This document shows, piece after piece, positions 27,401 through 36,509 of a stretch of 64,000 bases of DNA. This DNA comes from Falsiroseomonas bella. GTDB taxonomy: Bacteria; Pseudomonadota; Alphaproteobacteria; Acetobacterales; Acetobacteraceae. Every line of letters begins with the position of its first letter. Position 1 is the first letter of the stretch. Location of the stretch: NCBI RefSeq assembly GCF_003173615.1, contig NZ_QGNA01000006.1, forward strand, positions 248,001 through 312,000. Direction: 5' to 3'. The notes beneath the pieces are model-generated. The model did not search any database, was not told the DNA's origin, and saw only the letters and a program-made list of their open reading frames with translations. A program made the translations under genes and the position numbers.

Positions 27401-29089
27401 ATGCGCCCACGCCCGCGCCCGGCCGAAGCGGAGGAGGATGGCGTCGCCGTTCCCGGCACCCAGGCGCTGACGCGCGGCCTCGCGCTGCTGAACTTGGTCG
27501 CCGACGCACCCGCGCCGCTGCGCTTCAGCGAGATCGCCGAGCGCGCCGGCCTCGCCCGCCCCACCGCGCATCGCATCCTCGCCGCGCTGACCGAGGCGCG
27601 GCTGCTGCGCCACGAGCCCGCGACGCAGACCTACGCCCTCGGCCCGCGCCTGATGGAGATGGCGCATCGCGTCTGGGAAGGCTTCGACCTGCGCGCCACC
27701 GCCGCGCCGGAACTCGAACGCCTCGCGCGCCTGGCCGGCGAGACGGCGCGGCTTGCCGTGCTGGATGGCGACGGCGTGCTCTATGTGGACCAGCGCGAAG
27801 CCGAGCAGGAGGCGATCCGCCTGGTCAACCGCGTCGGCGCCCGCGTGCCGCCGCATGCGAGCGCGGCGGGCAAGGCGATGCTCGCGCAGCTTCCCGCCGC
27901 CGAGCGCCGCGCGATGCTGGATCGGCTCGCGCCGGATGCCGCCGACGCCATCGAGCGCGACTGCACCCTCTCCGCCGCGCGCGGCTATGCGCTCTCGCTC
28001 GAGGAAGCCTCGGCTGGCGTGAATGCCGTGGCCGCCGCGGTGCTGGACCGCCGCGCCCGCCCGCTCGGCGCCATCGCGCTCGTCGGCCCGGCCTTCCGGC
28101 TGCCGGAGGCGAAGCTGCATGCCCTCGGCCGCGAGGTGATGGAGGCGGCGCGCCGCGTCTCCGGCAACGCCGCGCAATCGGCGATGACGCTCGCGGTCGC
28201 GCCGCGCCCCGCCGGCGTCTCGCCGGGCGTCGAGGTCGCGGTGCGCGCAGAGGCGCTGCTCGGCGAAGGCCCGCTCTGGTCGCCGGCGGACCAACGGCTT
28301 CTCTGGGTGGACATCCTCGCACCCGCCATCCACCTCAGCGATCCCGCCACCGGTGCCGACCGCGTCGTCGCGACGGAGGAGATGGTCGCCGCGCTGGCAC
28401 CGCGCGCCGCGGGCGGCTTCGTCGCCGCCGCGCGATCCGGCCTGCGCGCCTTCGACGGTGCGACGCTCGGCCCTGTGCTGGCCGCACCCATCGCCGAAGG
28501 CGCGGCGCTGCGCCTGAACGATGGGCGATGCGACGCGCGCGGCCGCTTCTGGGTCGGCAGCCTCGCGCTCGACTCCACGCCAGACGCCGGCGCGTTGCAT
28601 CGCCTCGACGAGACCGGCGCGCGCGTCATGCAGGCCGGTCTGCATGTGCCGAACGGCCTCGGCTTCAGCCCCGACGACACGCGCCTGTATCTCGCCGACA
28701 GCGCGCGCCGCCGGGTGGATGTCTTCGACTTCGACCTCGCCACCGGCGCCATCGCCAACCGCCGTCCCTTCGTCGCGCTGGCAGAAGGCGAGGGCGTGCC
28801 CGATGGCCTGGCCGTGGATGAAGAGGGCGGCGTCTGGATCGCGCTCTGGGATGGCTGGCGCGTGGCGCGCTACGCGCCCGATGGCCGCCTCGACCGCGAG
28901 ATCCACCTGCCCGTGCCGCGCCCGACCAGTTGCTGCTTCGGTGGCGCCGATCTCGCGACGCTGTATGTCACCAGCGCGCGCGTGCGCCTCTCCGCCGCGC
29001 AGCTTGCGGAGGCGCCGCTCTCAGGCAGCGTCTTCGCCCTCGATCCGGGCGGCGCGCGCGGCCTGCCCGAATCTTCCTTCCGCGCCTGA
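27401..29089 (+). CDS. IclR-family regulator fused to an SMP-30/gluconolactonase-like domain
   Basis: A 562-residue two-part protein. Residues about 20-260 are an IclR regulator: winged HTH (FSEIAERAGLARPTAHRIL) and the effector-binding domain with ARVPPHASAAGKAMLAQL. Residues about 270-562 form an SMP-30 six-bladed propeller whose divalent-metal ligands are all recognisable: Glu in GEGPLW, Asn/Asp in LNDGRCD, Asn in VPNGLGF and Asp in VPDGLAVDE. The lactonase part is therefore probably active, or at least binds the sugar lactone. The ATG is preceded closely by AGGAGG. Downstream genes encode a DapA-family enzyme and an enolase-superfamily dehydratase, so the effector could be a sugar lactone or acid. 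It may couple sensing with hydrolysis of the inducer. Confidence 0.87.
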   Translation: MRPRPRPAEAEEDGVAVPGTQALTRGLALLNLVADAPAPLRFSEIAERAGLARPTAHRILAALTEARLLRHEPATQTYALGPRLMEMAHRVWEGFDLRATAAPELERLARLAGETARLAVLDGDGVLYVDQREAEQEAIRLVNRVGARVPPHASAAGKAMLAQLPAAERRAMLDRLAPDAADAIERDCTLSAARGYALSLEEASAGVNAVAAAVLDRRARPLGAIALVGPAFRLPEAKLHALGREVMEAARRVSGNAAQSAMTLAVAPRPAGVSPGVEVAVRAEALLGEGPLWSPADQRLLWVDILAPAIHLSDPATGADRVVATEEMVAALAPRAAGGFVAAARSGLRAFDGATLGPVLAAPIAEGAALRLNDGRCDARGRFWVGSLALDSTPDAGALHRLDETGARVMQAGLHVPNGLGFSPDDTRLYLADSARRRVDVFDFDLATGAIANRRPFVALAEGEGVPDGLAVDEEGGVWIALWDGWRVARYAPDGRLDREIHLPVPRPTSCCFGGADLATLYVTSARVRLSAAQLAEAPLSGSVFALDPGGARGLPESSFRA

Positions 29090-29108
29090 CCGGAGTCTTT
29101 TGCGAGTC

Positions 29109-30014
29109 ATGACCCAGATCGCCGGCGTCTTTCCCGTCCTGCCCACGCCCTTCACGCCGGAAGGGCCGCCCGATGTCGCGGCCTTCCTGCGGCTTGCCGA
29201 TTTCGCGCTGGAGGCCGGCGTGGACGGCGTGGTGTTCCCCGGCATGGCGAGCGAGGTGGAGACACTCTCCGCCGAGGAACGCGCGCAGATGGTCGCGGCG
29301 CTCGGAAAGCACCTCGGCGGCCGCACCACCTTCGTCGTCGGCGCCTCCCACGCCGATCCCGCGCAATCCGCGGCACGCGCGCGGGAAGGGCAGGCAGCGG
29401 GCGCGGTGGCCGCAATGATCATGGCGCCGCCCGGCTGCGGCCAGGACGTGGCGCAGCATGTCGCCTTCTATCGCGCGGTCGCGGAGGCCGCGCCCGGCGT
29501 CGTCATCATGCTGCAGAACGCCCCCGCGCCGAACGGCGCGGGCCTGCCGCCGGAGAAGGTCGCCGCCATCGCCGCGGAAGTCCCCGCCATCCGCTACGTC
29601 AAGGAAGAAACGCTGCCCTGCGGCCAGCACGTCACGCGCATCCTGGCGGCAGCGACGACGCTGGACGGCGTGATGGGCGGCGCCGGCGCGCGCTTCATCC
29701 TGGACGAGCTCGCCCGCGGCGCCTGCGGCACCATGCCGGCGCTGGAACTCGCCGATGCGCATGTCGCGCTGTGGAAGGCGTGGCAGCGCGGCGACCGCGC
29801 GGAGGCGCGTCGCATCTACACCCTCACCTTGCCGCTGCTCGCCTTCCAGATGACCTTCCGCGTGCGCGCCACGAAGGAGGTGCTGAAGCGCCGCGGCCTG
29901 CTCACCCACACCGGCGCGCGCGCCGCCGGGCCGAAGCTGGACGAGGGCGACGTGGCCGAGATTGGCGAGCTGATCGCGACCGCGAAGCCCGCCATGACGA
30001 TGCACGTCCCATGA
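29109..30014 (+). CDS. Dihydrodipicolinate synthase (DapA/NanA)-family lyase
   Basis: A 301-residue TIM-barrel class I aldolase-type enzyme. The N-terminal GVFPVLPTPFTPEG and the GMASEVETLSAEER loop (where DapA has G-T-x-E) mark the family, and Schiff-base Lys165 lies in IRYVKEETLP. The C-terminal sequence shares RATKEVLKRRG with the 2-keto-3-deoxy sugar acid aldolase/dehydratase branch rather than biosynthetic DapA. It begins 19 bases after the IclR-SMP30 gene, and its stop overlaps the next start as ATGA. With a lactonase and an enolase-superfamily dehydratase beside it, a role cleaving or dehydrating a 2-keto-3-deoxy sugar acid is likely. Confidence 0.85.
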   Translation: MTQIAGVFPVLPTPFTPEGPPDVAAFLRLADFALEAGVDGVVFPGMASEVETLSAEERAQMVAALGKHLGGRTTFVVGASHADPAQSAARAREGQAAGAVAAMIMAPPGCGQDVAQHVAFYRAVAEAAPGVVIMLQNAPAPNGAGLPPEKVAAIAAEVPAIRYVKEETLPCGQHVTRILAAATTLDGVMGGAGARFILDELARGACGTMPALELADAHVALWKAWQRGDRAEARRIYTLTLPLLAFQMTFRVRATKEVLKRRGLLTHTGARAAGPKLDEGDVAEIGELIATAKPAMTMHVP

Positions 30015-31189
30015 CCGACAGGATCGAACGGGTCACCGCCTACGTCGCGGAAATCCCGCGCGACGTGCCCTATCTCGGCCCGTTGCGCGCGGGCGAGACG
30101 GTCAATCGCCGTGGCTACATCGTCCGCCAGGGCAACCGCACCCTCTACCCCACCGCCGACCGCTCCGTGCTGCTGCGGATCGACACCGAAAAGGGCCTCA
30201 CCGGCTGGGGAGAGACCTACGGAATCGTCGCCCCGGAAGCCGTGCGCGCCATCGTGGACGACGTGCTCGCGCCGGTCCTCGAAGGCCGCGATCCCTTCGC
30301 GCCCGCGGTGATCCACGAGGACCTGTACGACCTCATGCGCGTGCGCGGCTTCTTCGGCGGCTTCTATCTCGACAGCCTGGCCGCGGTGGACATCGCGCTG
30401 TGGGACCTGCTCGGGAAGCGTCTCGGCGCGCCGATCTCCACCCTGCTCGGCGGCTGCCGGCACGAGCGCATCGCCGCCTATGTCTCCGGCCTGCCGAAGG
30501 CGACGCTTTCCGAGCGCGTGGAGTTCGCGCGCGACTGGCAGGCCAAGGGTTTCGGCGGCTTCAAATTCGCCGCCGTCGTCGCCGATGACGGCGCCGAGGC
30601 CGAGATCGCTGCACTGCGCGAGGGATTGGGCCCGCAGGCGCGGATCATGGCCGACCTGCATTGGCGCCACACTGCGCCCGACGCCATCCGCCTGATCCGC
30701 CGCCTGGAACCGCACGGCCTCGCCTTCGCCGAGGCCCCCTGCGCGCCGGAGGACATCGAGGGCATTGCCCAGGTCGCGCGCGGCGTCGGCGTGCCGGTGG
30801 CGCTCGGCGAGGAATTGCGCACCGTCCACGAATGGCAGCCGCGATTCGCCGCGCGCTGCATGGGCATCGGCCAGCCCGAGATGGGCCGCACCGGCATCAC
30901 GCAATTCGTCCGCATCGGCGCGCTGTGCCAGGCCAATCACGTGGCCGTGATGCCGCATGCGACGATCGGCGTCGGGATCTTCATGGCGGCAAGCCTGCAG
31001 GCCTCCGCGACGTTGCAGAACCTCCCCTGGCACGAATACCAGCACAGCATCTTCGCGCCGAACCTGGCACTGACCCGCCCGACAGGCACGCGGCACATGG
31101 CGTGCGAGGCGGGCTTCTACACCCTGCCGGACGGCCCCGGCCTCGGCGTCGAGCCCTCGGAGGACCTGCTCGCGCGGATCGGGGCGTAA
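30011..31189 (+). CDS. Mandelate racemase/muconate lactonizing enzyme family protein (sugar-acid dehydratase-like)
   Basis: A 392-residue enolase-superfamily enzyme. Predicted magnesium ligands are Asp215 (MADLHW), Glu241 (FAEAPC) and Glu267 (ALGEEL). Catalytic His316 sits in VMPHATIG, as in the mandelate-racemase subgroup. The second-strand lysine region reads GFGGFKFAAV, carrying one lysine rather than the usual K-x-K. The capping domain contains RGFFGGFYLDSLAAVDIALWDLLGK. Likely a sugar-acid dehydratase giving a 2-keto-3-deoxy acid for the preceding DapA-like lyase. It overlaps that gene by ATGA. Exact sugar acid unknown. Confidence 0.87.
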   Translation: MTDRIERVTAYVAEIPRDVPYLGPLRAGETVNRRGYIVRQGNRTLYPTADRSVLLRIDTEKGLTGWGETYGIVAPEAVRAIVDDVLAPVLEGRDPFAPAVIHEDLYDLMRVRGFFGGFYLDSLAAVDIALWDLLGKRLGAPISTLLGGCRHERIAAYVSGLPKATLSERVEFARDWQAKGFGGFKFAAVVADDGAEAEIAALREGLGPQARIMADLHWRHTAPDAIRLIRRLEPHGLAFAEAPCAPEDIEGIAQVARGVGVPVALGEELRTVHEWQPRFAARCMGIGQPEMGRTGITQFVRIGALCQANHVAVMPHATIGVGIFMAASLQASATLQNLPWHEYQHSIFAPNLALTRPTGTRHMACEAGFYTLPDGPGLGVEPSEDLLARIGA

Positions 31190-31243
31190 CCTCCGCCCCG
31201 GGCCGGGCGAAGACGGGGCGAACCCAGCGAGGAACGCCGCGCG

Positions 31244-32413
31244 ATGGCGCGACCCGTCTCATCTGCCCGGCCGCTCGTCCGTCCGCCGCGCGACGTCCGC
31301 CTGGACGTGCTGCGCGGCTGGATGCAGGTCTCGATCTTCATCAGCCATGCCCAGGCCAGCGTCTTCTTCTTCGGCATCAATGCCGCCTGGGGCATCTCGG
31401 ACAGTTCGGAGCAGTTCGTGCTGCTGTCCGGCCTGGCGCTCGGCTCCGTCTTCACGCTGAAGCGCGTGCGGGACGGCTTCGCCGCGGCATCAAGCGACCT
31501 CGCCGGCCGGATCTGGCGCCTCTACCTCACGCATCTGGTGGTCTTCGCCCTGTTCGGCGCGATGGTGATCTGGGCCGAGCGCTTCGTGCCGCTGCCTGGC
31601 GCGGTGGAGTATGGCGGCTGGAAATGGCTGATGACCGAGCCCTGGTTCGCGGTGCCGGCCGCGCTGGCGCTGCTCTACCAGCCGAGCTTCATGGACATCC
31701 TGCCGATCTTCATTGTCTGCATGATCGGCCTCGCGCCCTTCCTGTGGCTGCTGGAGCGGGTGGGCGACCGGGCGCTGCTGGTACCCTTCGGGCTCTATCT
31801 CGCCACGCAGGTGTTCGGGCTGCAGCCGCTGGTGCTGGGCGGCACGGGGCTGACCTTCGACCCCTTCGCCTGGCAGGTGCTGTTCATGCTCGGCGCCTGG
31901 GTCGGTCGTCGCGCGCTGCTGGGCGAGCCGCCGCTGCCGCGCTACCCCGCGGTCTTCGTCGCCGCGGCGCTGTTGCTGGCGGTCGGGCTCTGGGTGCGGC
32001 TCGGCCTGCAGGGCGTGGTGGCGCCCCCCTCGGCGCTGGTGGAGGCGCTGTCGGACAAGTCCCGGCTCGGCCCGTTGCGCCTGCTGCACGCGCTGGCGCT
32101 CGCCTGGCTGGTGGCCGCGCTGGTGCCACGCGACGCGCCTTGGATGCACGGCCTGGTGCCGCGCCTGCTCGGCGTGATCGGCCGGCACAGCCTGCAGGTC
32201 TTCTGCGTCGGCCTGTTCCTGAGCTGGTGGGTCGCCGCCGCGCTGCACGAACTGCCGGCGCAGGCCTGGTGGATCGACCTGCTCGCTATCCCCGCCGGCG
32301 TCGTCGTGCTGACCGCTTTCGCTGTCTGGCGCGAATCCCAGCGCCCCCTGAAGGCAGGGGCCCGGGGAGCATCATGCTCCCCGGCGGGGCGCGGGGCGGA
32401 GCCCCGCAGCTAA
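31244..32413 (+). CDS. OpgC-like membrane acyl/succinyltransferase
   Basis: A 389-residue multi-pass inner-membrane protein with about ten predicted helices. It opens with RDVRLDVLRGWMQVSIFISH, then NAAWGISDSSEQFVLLSGLALG, which fits the OpgC family that decorates periplasmic glucans. The WIDLLAIPAGVVVLTAF helix closes the membrane part. The last ~18 residues (GARGASCSPAGRGAEPRS) are encoded by a palindromic repeat and are probably not native family sequence. Its stop overlaps the converging adenine deaminase stop by four bases. No other opg genes are visible here, so the acceptor glucan is uncertain. Confidence 0.75.
   Translation: MARPVSSARPLVRPPRDVRLDVLRGWMQVSIFISHAQASVFFFGINAAWGISDSSEQFVLLSGLALGSVFTLKRVRDGFAAASSDLAGRIWRLYLTHLVVFALFGAMVIWAERFVPLPGAVEYGGWKWLMTEPWFAVPAALALLYQPSFMDILPIFIVCMIGLAPFLWLLERVGDRALLVPFGLYLATQVFGLQPLVLGGTGLTFDPFAWQVLFMLGAWVGRRALLGEPPLPRYPAVFVAAALLLAVGLWVRLGLQGVVAPPSALVEALSDKSRLGPLRLLHALALAWLVAALVPRDAPWMHGLVPRLLGVIGRHSLQVFCVGLFLSWWVAAALHELPAQAWWIDLLAIPAGVVVLTAFAVWRESQRPLKAGARGASCSPAGRGAEPRS
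32362..32407. repeat. Double-hairpin palindromic element forming the 3' end of the OpgC-like gene
   Basis: Two adjacent dyads: an 11-bp pair around one central base (32362-32372 with 32374-32384, CCGGGGAGCAT arm), and a 7-bp pair with GGA loop (32391-32397 with 32401-32407). They lie in the coding end of the OpgC-like gene, right before the convergent gene boundary. The element may act as a bidirectional terminator. Confidence 0.65.
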
Positions 32414-34176
32414 CCCGCGAGAACCTCCGCCGGATCGAACACTTCCCCGGTGGTTCCATCCGAGATCCCGAGATCCGTCGGATGCGGCCCCGGATTACAC
32501 GCCAACGCGATCCCGGTCAGTCCGCGGAAGATGCGGAAGGGCGGGTGCCAATCCATCACCCGGTCGGCCGCCCTGCGCAGCGCCGCGAAGTTCGCCGCGG
32601 TCTCCTCCGGCGGCGTCTCGGCCAGCAGCCCGGCGATGGGCAGCGGCAGCAGCGCCGTCACGCGGCCGCCTTCGGCCACCGCCATGCCGCCGCCGCAGGC
32701 GATCAGCGCGTTCGCCGCCGCCTGCATGTCGGCGGCCTCTCGCCCCAGCACCAACAGGTTGTGGCTGTCATGGGCGATGGTGGTCGCGATGGCGCCGCGC
32801 GGCGCGCCCCAGCCATCCGTCAGGCAGGTCCGCGGCACCGCGGGCGCACGGCCGTGGCGATGGATCATGGTGATCAGCGCATGGCCCTCGGGCACCACCG
32901 CCACGCCGTTGCGCACCGCGACCTCCGCCTCGCCCCAGCTCACGAAGCGCGCGCCCACCACCTTGCGGAGCCGCGCCTTGCCATCCGCCACCCCGTTCGG
33001 GCGAAGCTGGAAGGCCTCGAGCGGCTGCGGCGCCAGGCGCATCGTGTCGCGCGGCCCTGCCGTGCGCGGTGGCGGCGTCAGCAGCTTTCCATCGCGCGCC
33101 ACGAGCCTGCCCGCCGTGAAGACGCGCTCGACAGCCACCGTCGTGAGCTCGGACAGAACAACGATATCCGCCTGCCGCCCAGGCGCGACCAGGCCGAGGT
33201 CGTCGCGCTTCAGCCGCATCGCCGCATGCAGCGTCGCGAGGCGGATCGCCGCGATCGGCGAGACACCGCGCGCGATGACGCGCGCGATGGTGTCGCGCAT
33301 GCCGCCCTTCTCCAGCAATTCGTCGGGGAAGATGTCGTCGGTGCAGAGCACGAGGTTCGGCGGCAGCATCGGCAGCGCGGCGAGTGCCGTCAGCGCATGC
33401 GGCAGCACGTAGTCATGGCTGCCGCGCAGCTCCACTGTCATCCCCGCGCGCAGCTTCTGGACGAAATCCTCGGCGTCGGTGACCTCGTGGTCGGAGGTGA
33501 CGCCGGCCGCCGCATAGGCCTGCAGGTCGGCGTCGCGCATGCCGCGCGCATGGCCATTGACGTTCTTGCCGGAAGCCAGCCCCGCGCCGACGATGCCGCG
33601 CATATGCGCCGTGCCGCGCAGCACGCCCGGCATGTCCATCACCTCCGCGACGCCCGCGACCTCCGGCCAGGACAGCATCTCGGCCATCTCCGCCGCGCCG
33701 AACGCGGCTCCGGCCATCTCGAGGCCCGGCGCGGAGGGCACGCAGGAGGGGGCGGCGATCAGCGTGCGCAGCGGCAGGCCGCGGCTCGCTTCGATCGCCC
33801 AGCGCACGCCGGGCAGGCCCAGCACGTTGGCCAGCTCATGCGGGTCCCAGACGCAGGTGGTGGTGCCGGCCGGCACCACCGTGGCGGAATAGTCCGCCGG
33901 CGCCATCAGGCTGCTTTCGTAATGCAGGTGGCTGTCGATGAAGCCCGGCGCGAGGAATTTTCCTTCGACACTCTCGACCGCCGCGGCGTCCTCGCGCGTG
34001 CCCGGCTGATGCACGCTCGCGATCAGCGGCCCGACGATCCCGACATCCGCCGCGCGCAGTTCCCCGGTCGCGACGTCCACCACCGTGCCGCCGGCCAGCA
34101 GCAGGTCGAAGGGCGCCGCGCCGCGCGCCGCCTGAACGGCGCGCGCACGGATCGCGGCGTCCACCGGATCGTTCAT
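32410..34176 (-). CDS. ade: Adenine deaminase
   Basis: A 588-residue amidohydrolase of the Ade (COG1001) family, predicted to convert adenine to hypoxanthine and ammonia. The metal-binding motif GFIDSHLHYESSLM is near residue 75, then TTTCVWDPHELANVLG. The C-terminal half has THS-like HDSHNLLVLGREAADM and CGGGMAVAEGG, characteristic of adenine deaminases rather than dihydroorotases. It overlaps the upstream binding protein by ATGA, and a phosphoribosyltransferase lies before that, so the operon looks dedicated to nucleobase salvage. It ends against the OpgC-like gene. Some family members act on other aminopurines. Confidence 0.86.
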   Translation of the reverse strand: MNDPVDAAIRARAVQAARGAAPFDLLLAGGTVVDVATGELRAADVGIVGPLIASVHQPGTREDAAAVESVEGKFLAPGFIDSHLHYESSLMAPADYSATVVPAGTTTCVWDPHELANVLGLPGVRWAIEASRGLPLRTLIAAPSCVPSAPGLEMAGAAFGAAEMAEMLSWPEVAGVAEVMDMPGVLRGTAHMRGIVGAGLASGKNVNGHARGMRDADLQAYAAAGVTSDHEVTDAEDFVQKLRAGMTVELRGSHDYVLPHALTALAALPMLPPNLVLCTDDIFPDELLEKGGMRDTIARVIARGVSPIAAIRLATLHAAMRLKRDDLGLVAPGRQADIVVLSELTTVAVERVFTAGRLVARDGKLLTPPPRTAGPRDTMRLAPQPLEAFQLRPNGVADGKARLRKVVGARFVSWGEAEVAVRNGVAVVPEGHALITMIHRHGRAPAVPRTCLTDGWGAPRGAIATTIAHDSHNLLVLGREAADMQAAANALIACGGGMAVAEGGRVTALLPLPIAGLLAETPPEETAANFAALRRAADRVMDWHPPFRIFRGLTGIALACNPGPHPTDLGISDGTTGEVFDPAEVLAG

Positions 34177-35732
34177 CGGCTACGGCCGGCGCTGAAGGCG
34201 AGCGTCATCTCGTCCGTCCGCGCCACATAGGTGATGCCGCGTCGCATCGCCCAGGTGTTCACCTGGAAATACAGCGGGACCAGCGCCGTCTGGTCGCGCA
34301 GTGCCATGCGCGTCGCCTGCTGCGTCAGCGCGCGGCGCTGCTCGTTGTCGATGGTGGTGCGCGCGCGCTGGATGATCGCGTCGATCTCCGGGTTGCTGAA
34401 GCGCCCGCGATTCGCCGTGCCGAGGCCGAGCTGCGGATTCCAGGAATGGATCTGCGTCTCCAGCATCCCCAGGATCTCCGGGTTCGGCGAGAAGCCCGCG
34501 AGGTTCACGGAATACTTCAGCTGCGCCGCCTCGCTCAGCCAGACCGATCGCGTGCGCGTCTCCACCGTCGTCGTGAGGCCGAGCCGCGTCCACATCTGCG
34601 CGATCGCCTGCACGATCTGCTCGTCGTTCGGAAAGCGGTCGTTCGGGCCGTTCACCTGCACCGCGAATCCGTTCGGCAGCCCTGCCTCCGCCATCAGCCG
34701 ACGCGCCTGCTCCAGGTCGAAGGGCGGCGGCGTCAGGTCGGGGGAGGTGCCGAAATAGCCCGGCGGGCCCAGGTCGCCGGCCGCCAGCGCCTGGCCCTGC
34801 ATGATGCGGCTGACAAGCGCTTCCCGGTTGATCGCCAGGCTCAGGGCGCGGCGCACCCGCGCGTCGCGCAGCGGATTGGCGATGGGGCCGCCATCCTTGG
34901 CGCGGACATGCGGGCTGGTCTCCCGGTCGGAATCGAGGGTCAGGAAGATGAGGCGGTTGGACGGGCTCTCCGCCGTCGCGAAGCGCTGGTCGGTGCGCAG
35001 CCGGGCGAAATGGTCGGGCGGCACGATCTCGATCAGGTCCACGTCGCCCGCCTGCAGCGCCGCCACGCGCGCGCCGGGGTTGACGATCGGGCGGAACTCC
35101 ACGCGCGCGAAGGCCGGCGCGCCGCCAGCGAAATCCGGGTTGCGCTCCATCACCACCGGGCTGCCGGGCTGCCAGGAGACGTGGCGGAACGGCCCGGTGC
35201 CCACCATCGCGCGACCGGCATTGTAGTCCGCCGTCGTCGCCCCCTCGCCGTGCTTCTTCGACACGATCATGACCAGCGCCAGGAAGTTCGGCAGCAGCGG
35301 CGTCGGCTGGTGCGTGCGGATCCGCACCGTCGTCGGGTTCACGGCCTCCACCGCCGCGATCGGCCGCGTCGCGTAGCGGAAGCTCGAGGGGCTGTTCGGC
35401 ACGTCCCCGGCGCGCCCGATGGTGAAGGCGATGTCCTCCGCCGTCACGGGCGCGCCGTCGTGGAAGCGCGCGCGCGGATCCAGCGTGACCTCCCACGTCG
35501 TGTCGTCGATCACGCGCATCGCGGTGGCGATCGCCGGGCGCAGGTTCTGCTGGTGGTCCTGCTCCATCAGCGGCTGGAAGACATGCCTGCTGAAGGCGAT
35601 GTTGGTGATCAGGCTGGCGAAATGCGGATCGAGGCTGGTCGGCCCCGCCTCCACGCCGATGCGCAAATTGTCCTGTGCAATCGCCGGGGTGGCGAGCAGG
35701 GTGGCGGCGAGCAGGGCGGCACGCATCTTCAT
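34173..35732 (-). CDS. ABC transporter substrate-binding protein, family 5 (DppA/OppA type)
   Basis: A 519-residue exported binding protein. A short signal peptide (MKMRAALLAATLLATPAIAQ) precedes the family-5 domain: LRIGVEAGPTSLDPHFA, then ARFHDGAPVTAEDIAFTI and VGTGPFRHVSWQPGSPVVM. Such proteins usually bring peptides, nickel or glycosides to Dpp-type permeases, but no permease or ATPase lies near. It overlaps the phosphoribosyltransferase stop upstream and the adenine deaminase start downstream (both four-base overlaps), so it is embedded in a purine salvage operon. Its ligand may be a nucleobase or nucleoside derivative. That is inference only. Confidence 0.85.
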   Translation of the reverse strand: MKMRAALLAATLLATPAIAQDNLRIGVEAGPTSLDPHFASLITNIAFSRHVFQPLMEQDHQQNLRPAIATAMRVIDDTTWEVTLDPRARFHDGAPVTAEDIAFTIGRAGDVPNSPSSFRYATRPIAAVEAVNPTTVRIRTHQPTPLLPNFLALVMIVSKKHGEGATTADYNAGRAMVGTGPFRHVSWQPGSPVVMERNPDFAGGAPAFARVEFRPIVNPGARVAALQAGDVDLIEIVPPDHFARLRTDQRFATAESPSNRLIFLTLDSDRETSPHVRAKDGGPIANPLRDARVRRALSLAINREALVSRIMQGQALAAGDLGPPGYFGTSPDLTPPPFDLEQARRLMAEAGLPNGFAVQVNGPNDRFPNDEQIVQAIAQMWTRLGLTTTVETRTRSVWLSEAAQLKYSVNLAGFSPNPEILGMLETQIHSWNPQLGLGTANRGRFSNPEIDAIIQRARTTIDNEQRRALTQQATRMALRDQTALVPLYFQVNTWAMRRGITYVARTDEMTLAFSAGRSR

Positions 35733-36421
35733 GCGGCGATATCCTTGGGCATGAGGGGGCAGAGATCGTGGCGCGCGCTGCCTGGCGCCGGCACCCAGCC
35801 GTCGTCGGCGCGCGCGAAGAGAGGCGTGGCGAAGACGGCACGCAGCGGGATGTCGTGCGGCCAGTCGGTGGCCCAGCGGTCGCCCTGGATCATCGCGACC
35901 AGCAGCGCCACCGGCGTCACGCCGGCCGCGGCCAGCAGCGCGAGGCCCGCGCGCGCCGATCCGCCGGTGGAGACCACGTCGTCCACCAGCAGCACGCGCC
36001 GCCCCACGAGGCGCGGCAGCAGCCGCGGATCGAGCCAGAGCCGGCGCTCCACCGGAGAGGTGATGGAGGCGGCGTTCACGCTCAGCCGCTCCTCGTACCA
36101 GCGCTTGCGCGACCAGCCCGGCGCCACCCAGTTCGGATGGCCCAGCGCCTCCGCGACGGCGGGCGCGAAGACCTGGCCGAGGGTGGGCAGGCCCACCACA
36201 ACCTCCGCGCCGAAGGTCCGCGCCAGTTCGGTCATCCAGGCCGAGAGCCGGCGCACCACCCCGAAGCTCGCCTGGTTCGCCACGAAGCCGGCCACCGCCG
36301 TCTCGCCCAGGTCGCGCAGCGGCAGCCGCAGCGCGCTGCCATCCGGCATCGGCGCGTCATAGGTCGTTGTCCAGGCGCGCGGCGGCGCGGCGCGCGGCAC
36401 GAAGCTCTGCCAGAACTCCAT
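35729..36421 (-). CDS. Phosphoribosyltransferase family protein
   Basis: A 230-residue type I phosphoribosyltransferase. The PRPP-binding loop RVLLVDDVVSTGGSARAG is near residue 145, with an earlier EVVVGLPTLGQVFAPAVAEALG strand-loop segment. Length and context suit purine salvage: it heads the operon containing adenine deaminase, and a nucleoside hydrolase is transcribed divergently 88 bases away. It could use hypoxanthine, the deaminase product, or adenine directly. Base specificity cannot be read from the motif. Start ATG giving MEFWQSFVPR; the longer frame is antisense to the nucleoside hydrolase. Confidence 0.8.
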   Translation of the reverse strand: MEFWQSFVPRAAPPRAWTTTYDAPMPDGSALRLPLRDLGETAVAGFVANQASFGVVRRLSAWMTELARTFGAEVVVGLPTLGQVFAPAVAEALGHPNWVAPGWSRKRWYEERLSVNAASITSPVERRLWLDPRLLPRLVGRRVLLVDDVVSTGGSARAGLALLAAAGVTPVALLVAMIQGDRWATDWPHDIPLRAVFATPLFARADDGWVPAPGSARHDLCPLMPKDIAA

Positions 36422-36509
36422 CGGGTCTCGGCTGGGTGGCTGCGCCGCAGCGTGGCATGCTGCCTGCACGGACCGCAACCGGCGGCCCGCTTCAGGGAAG
36501 CGAGACGGC

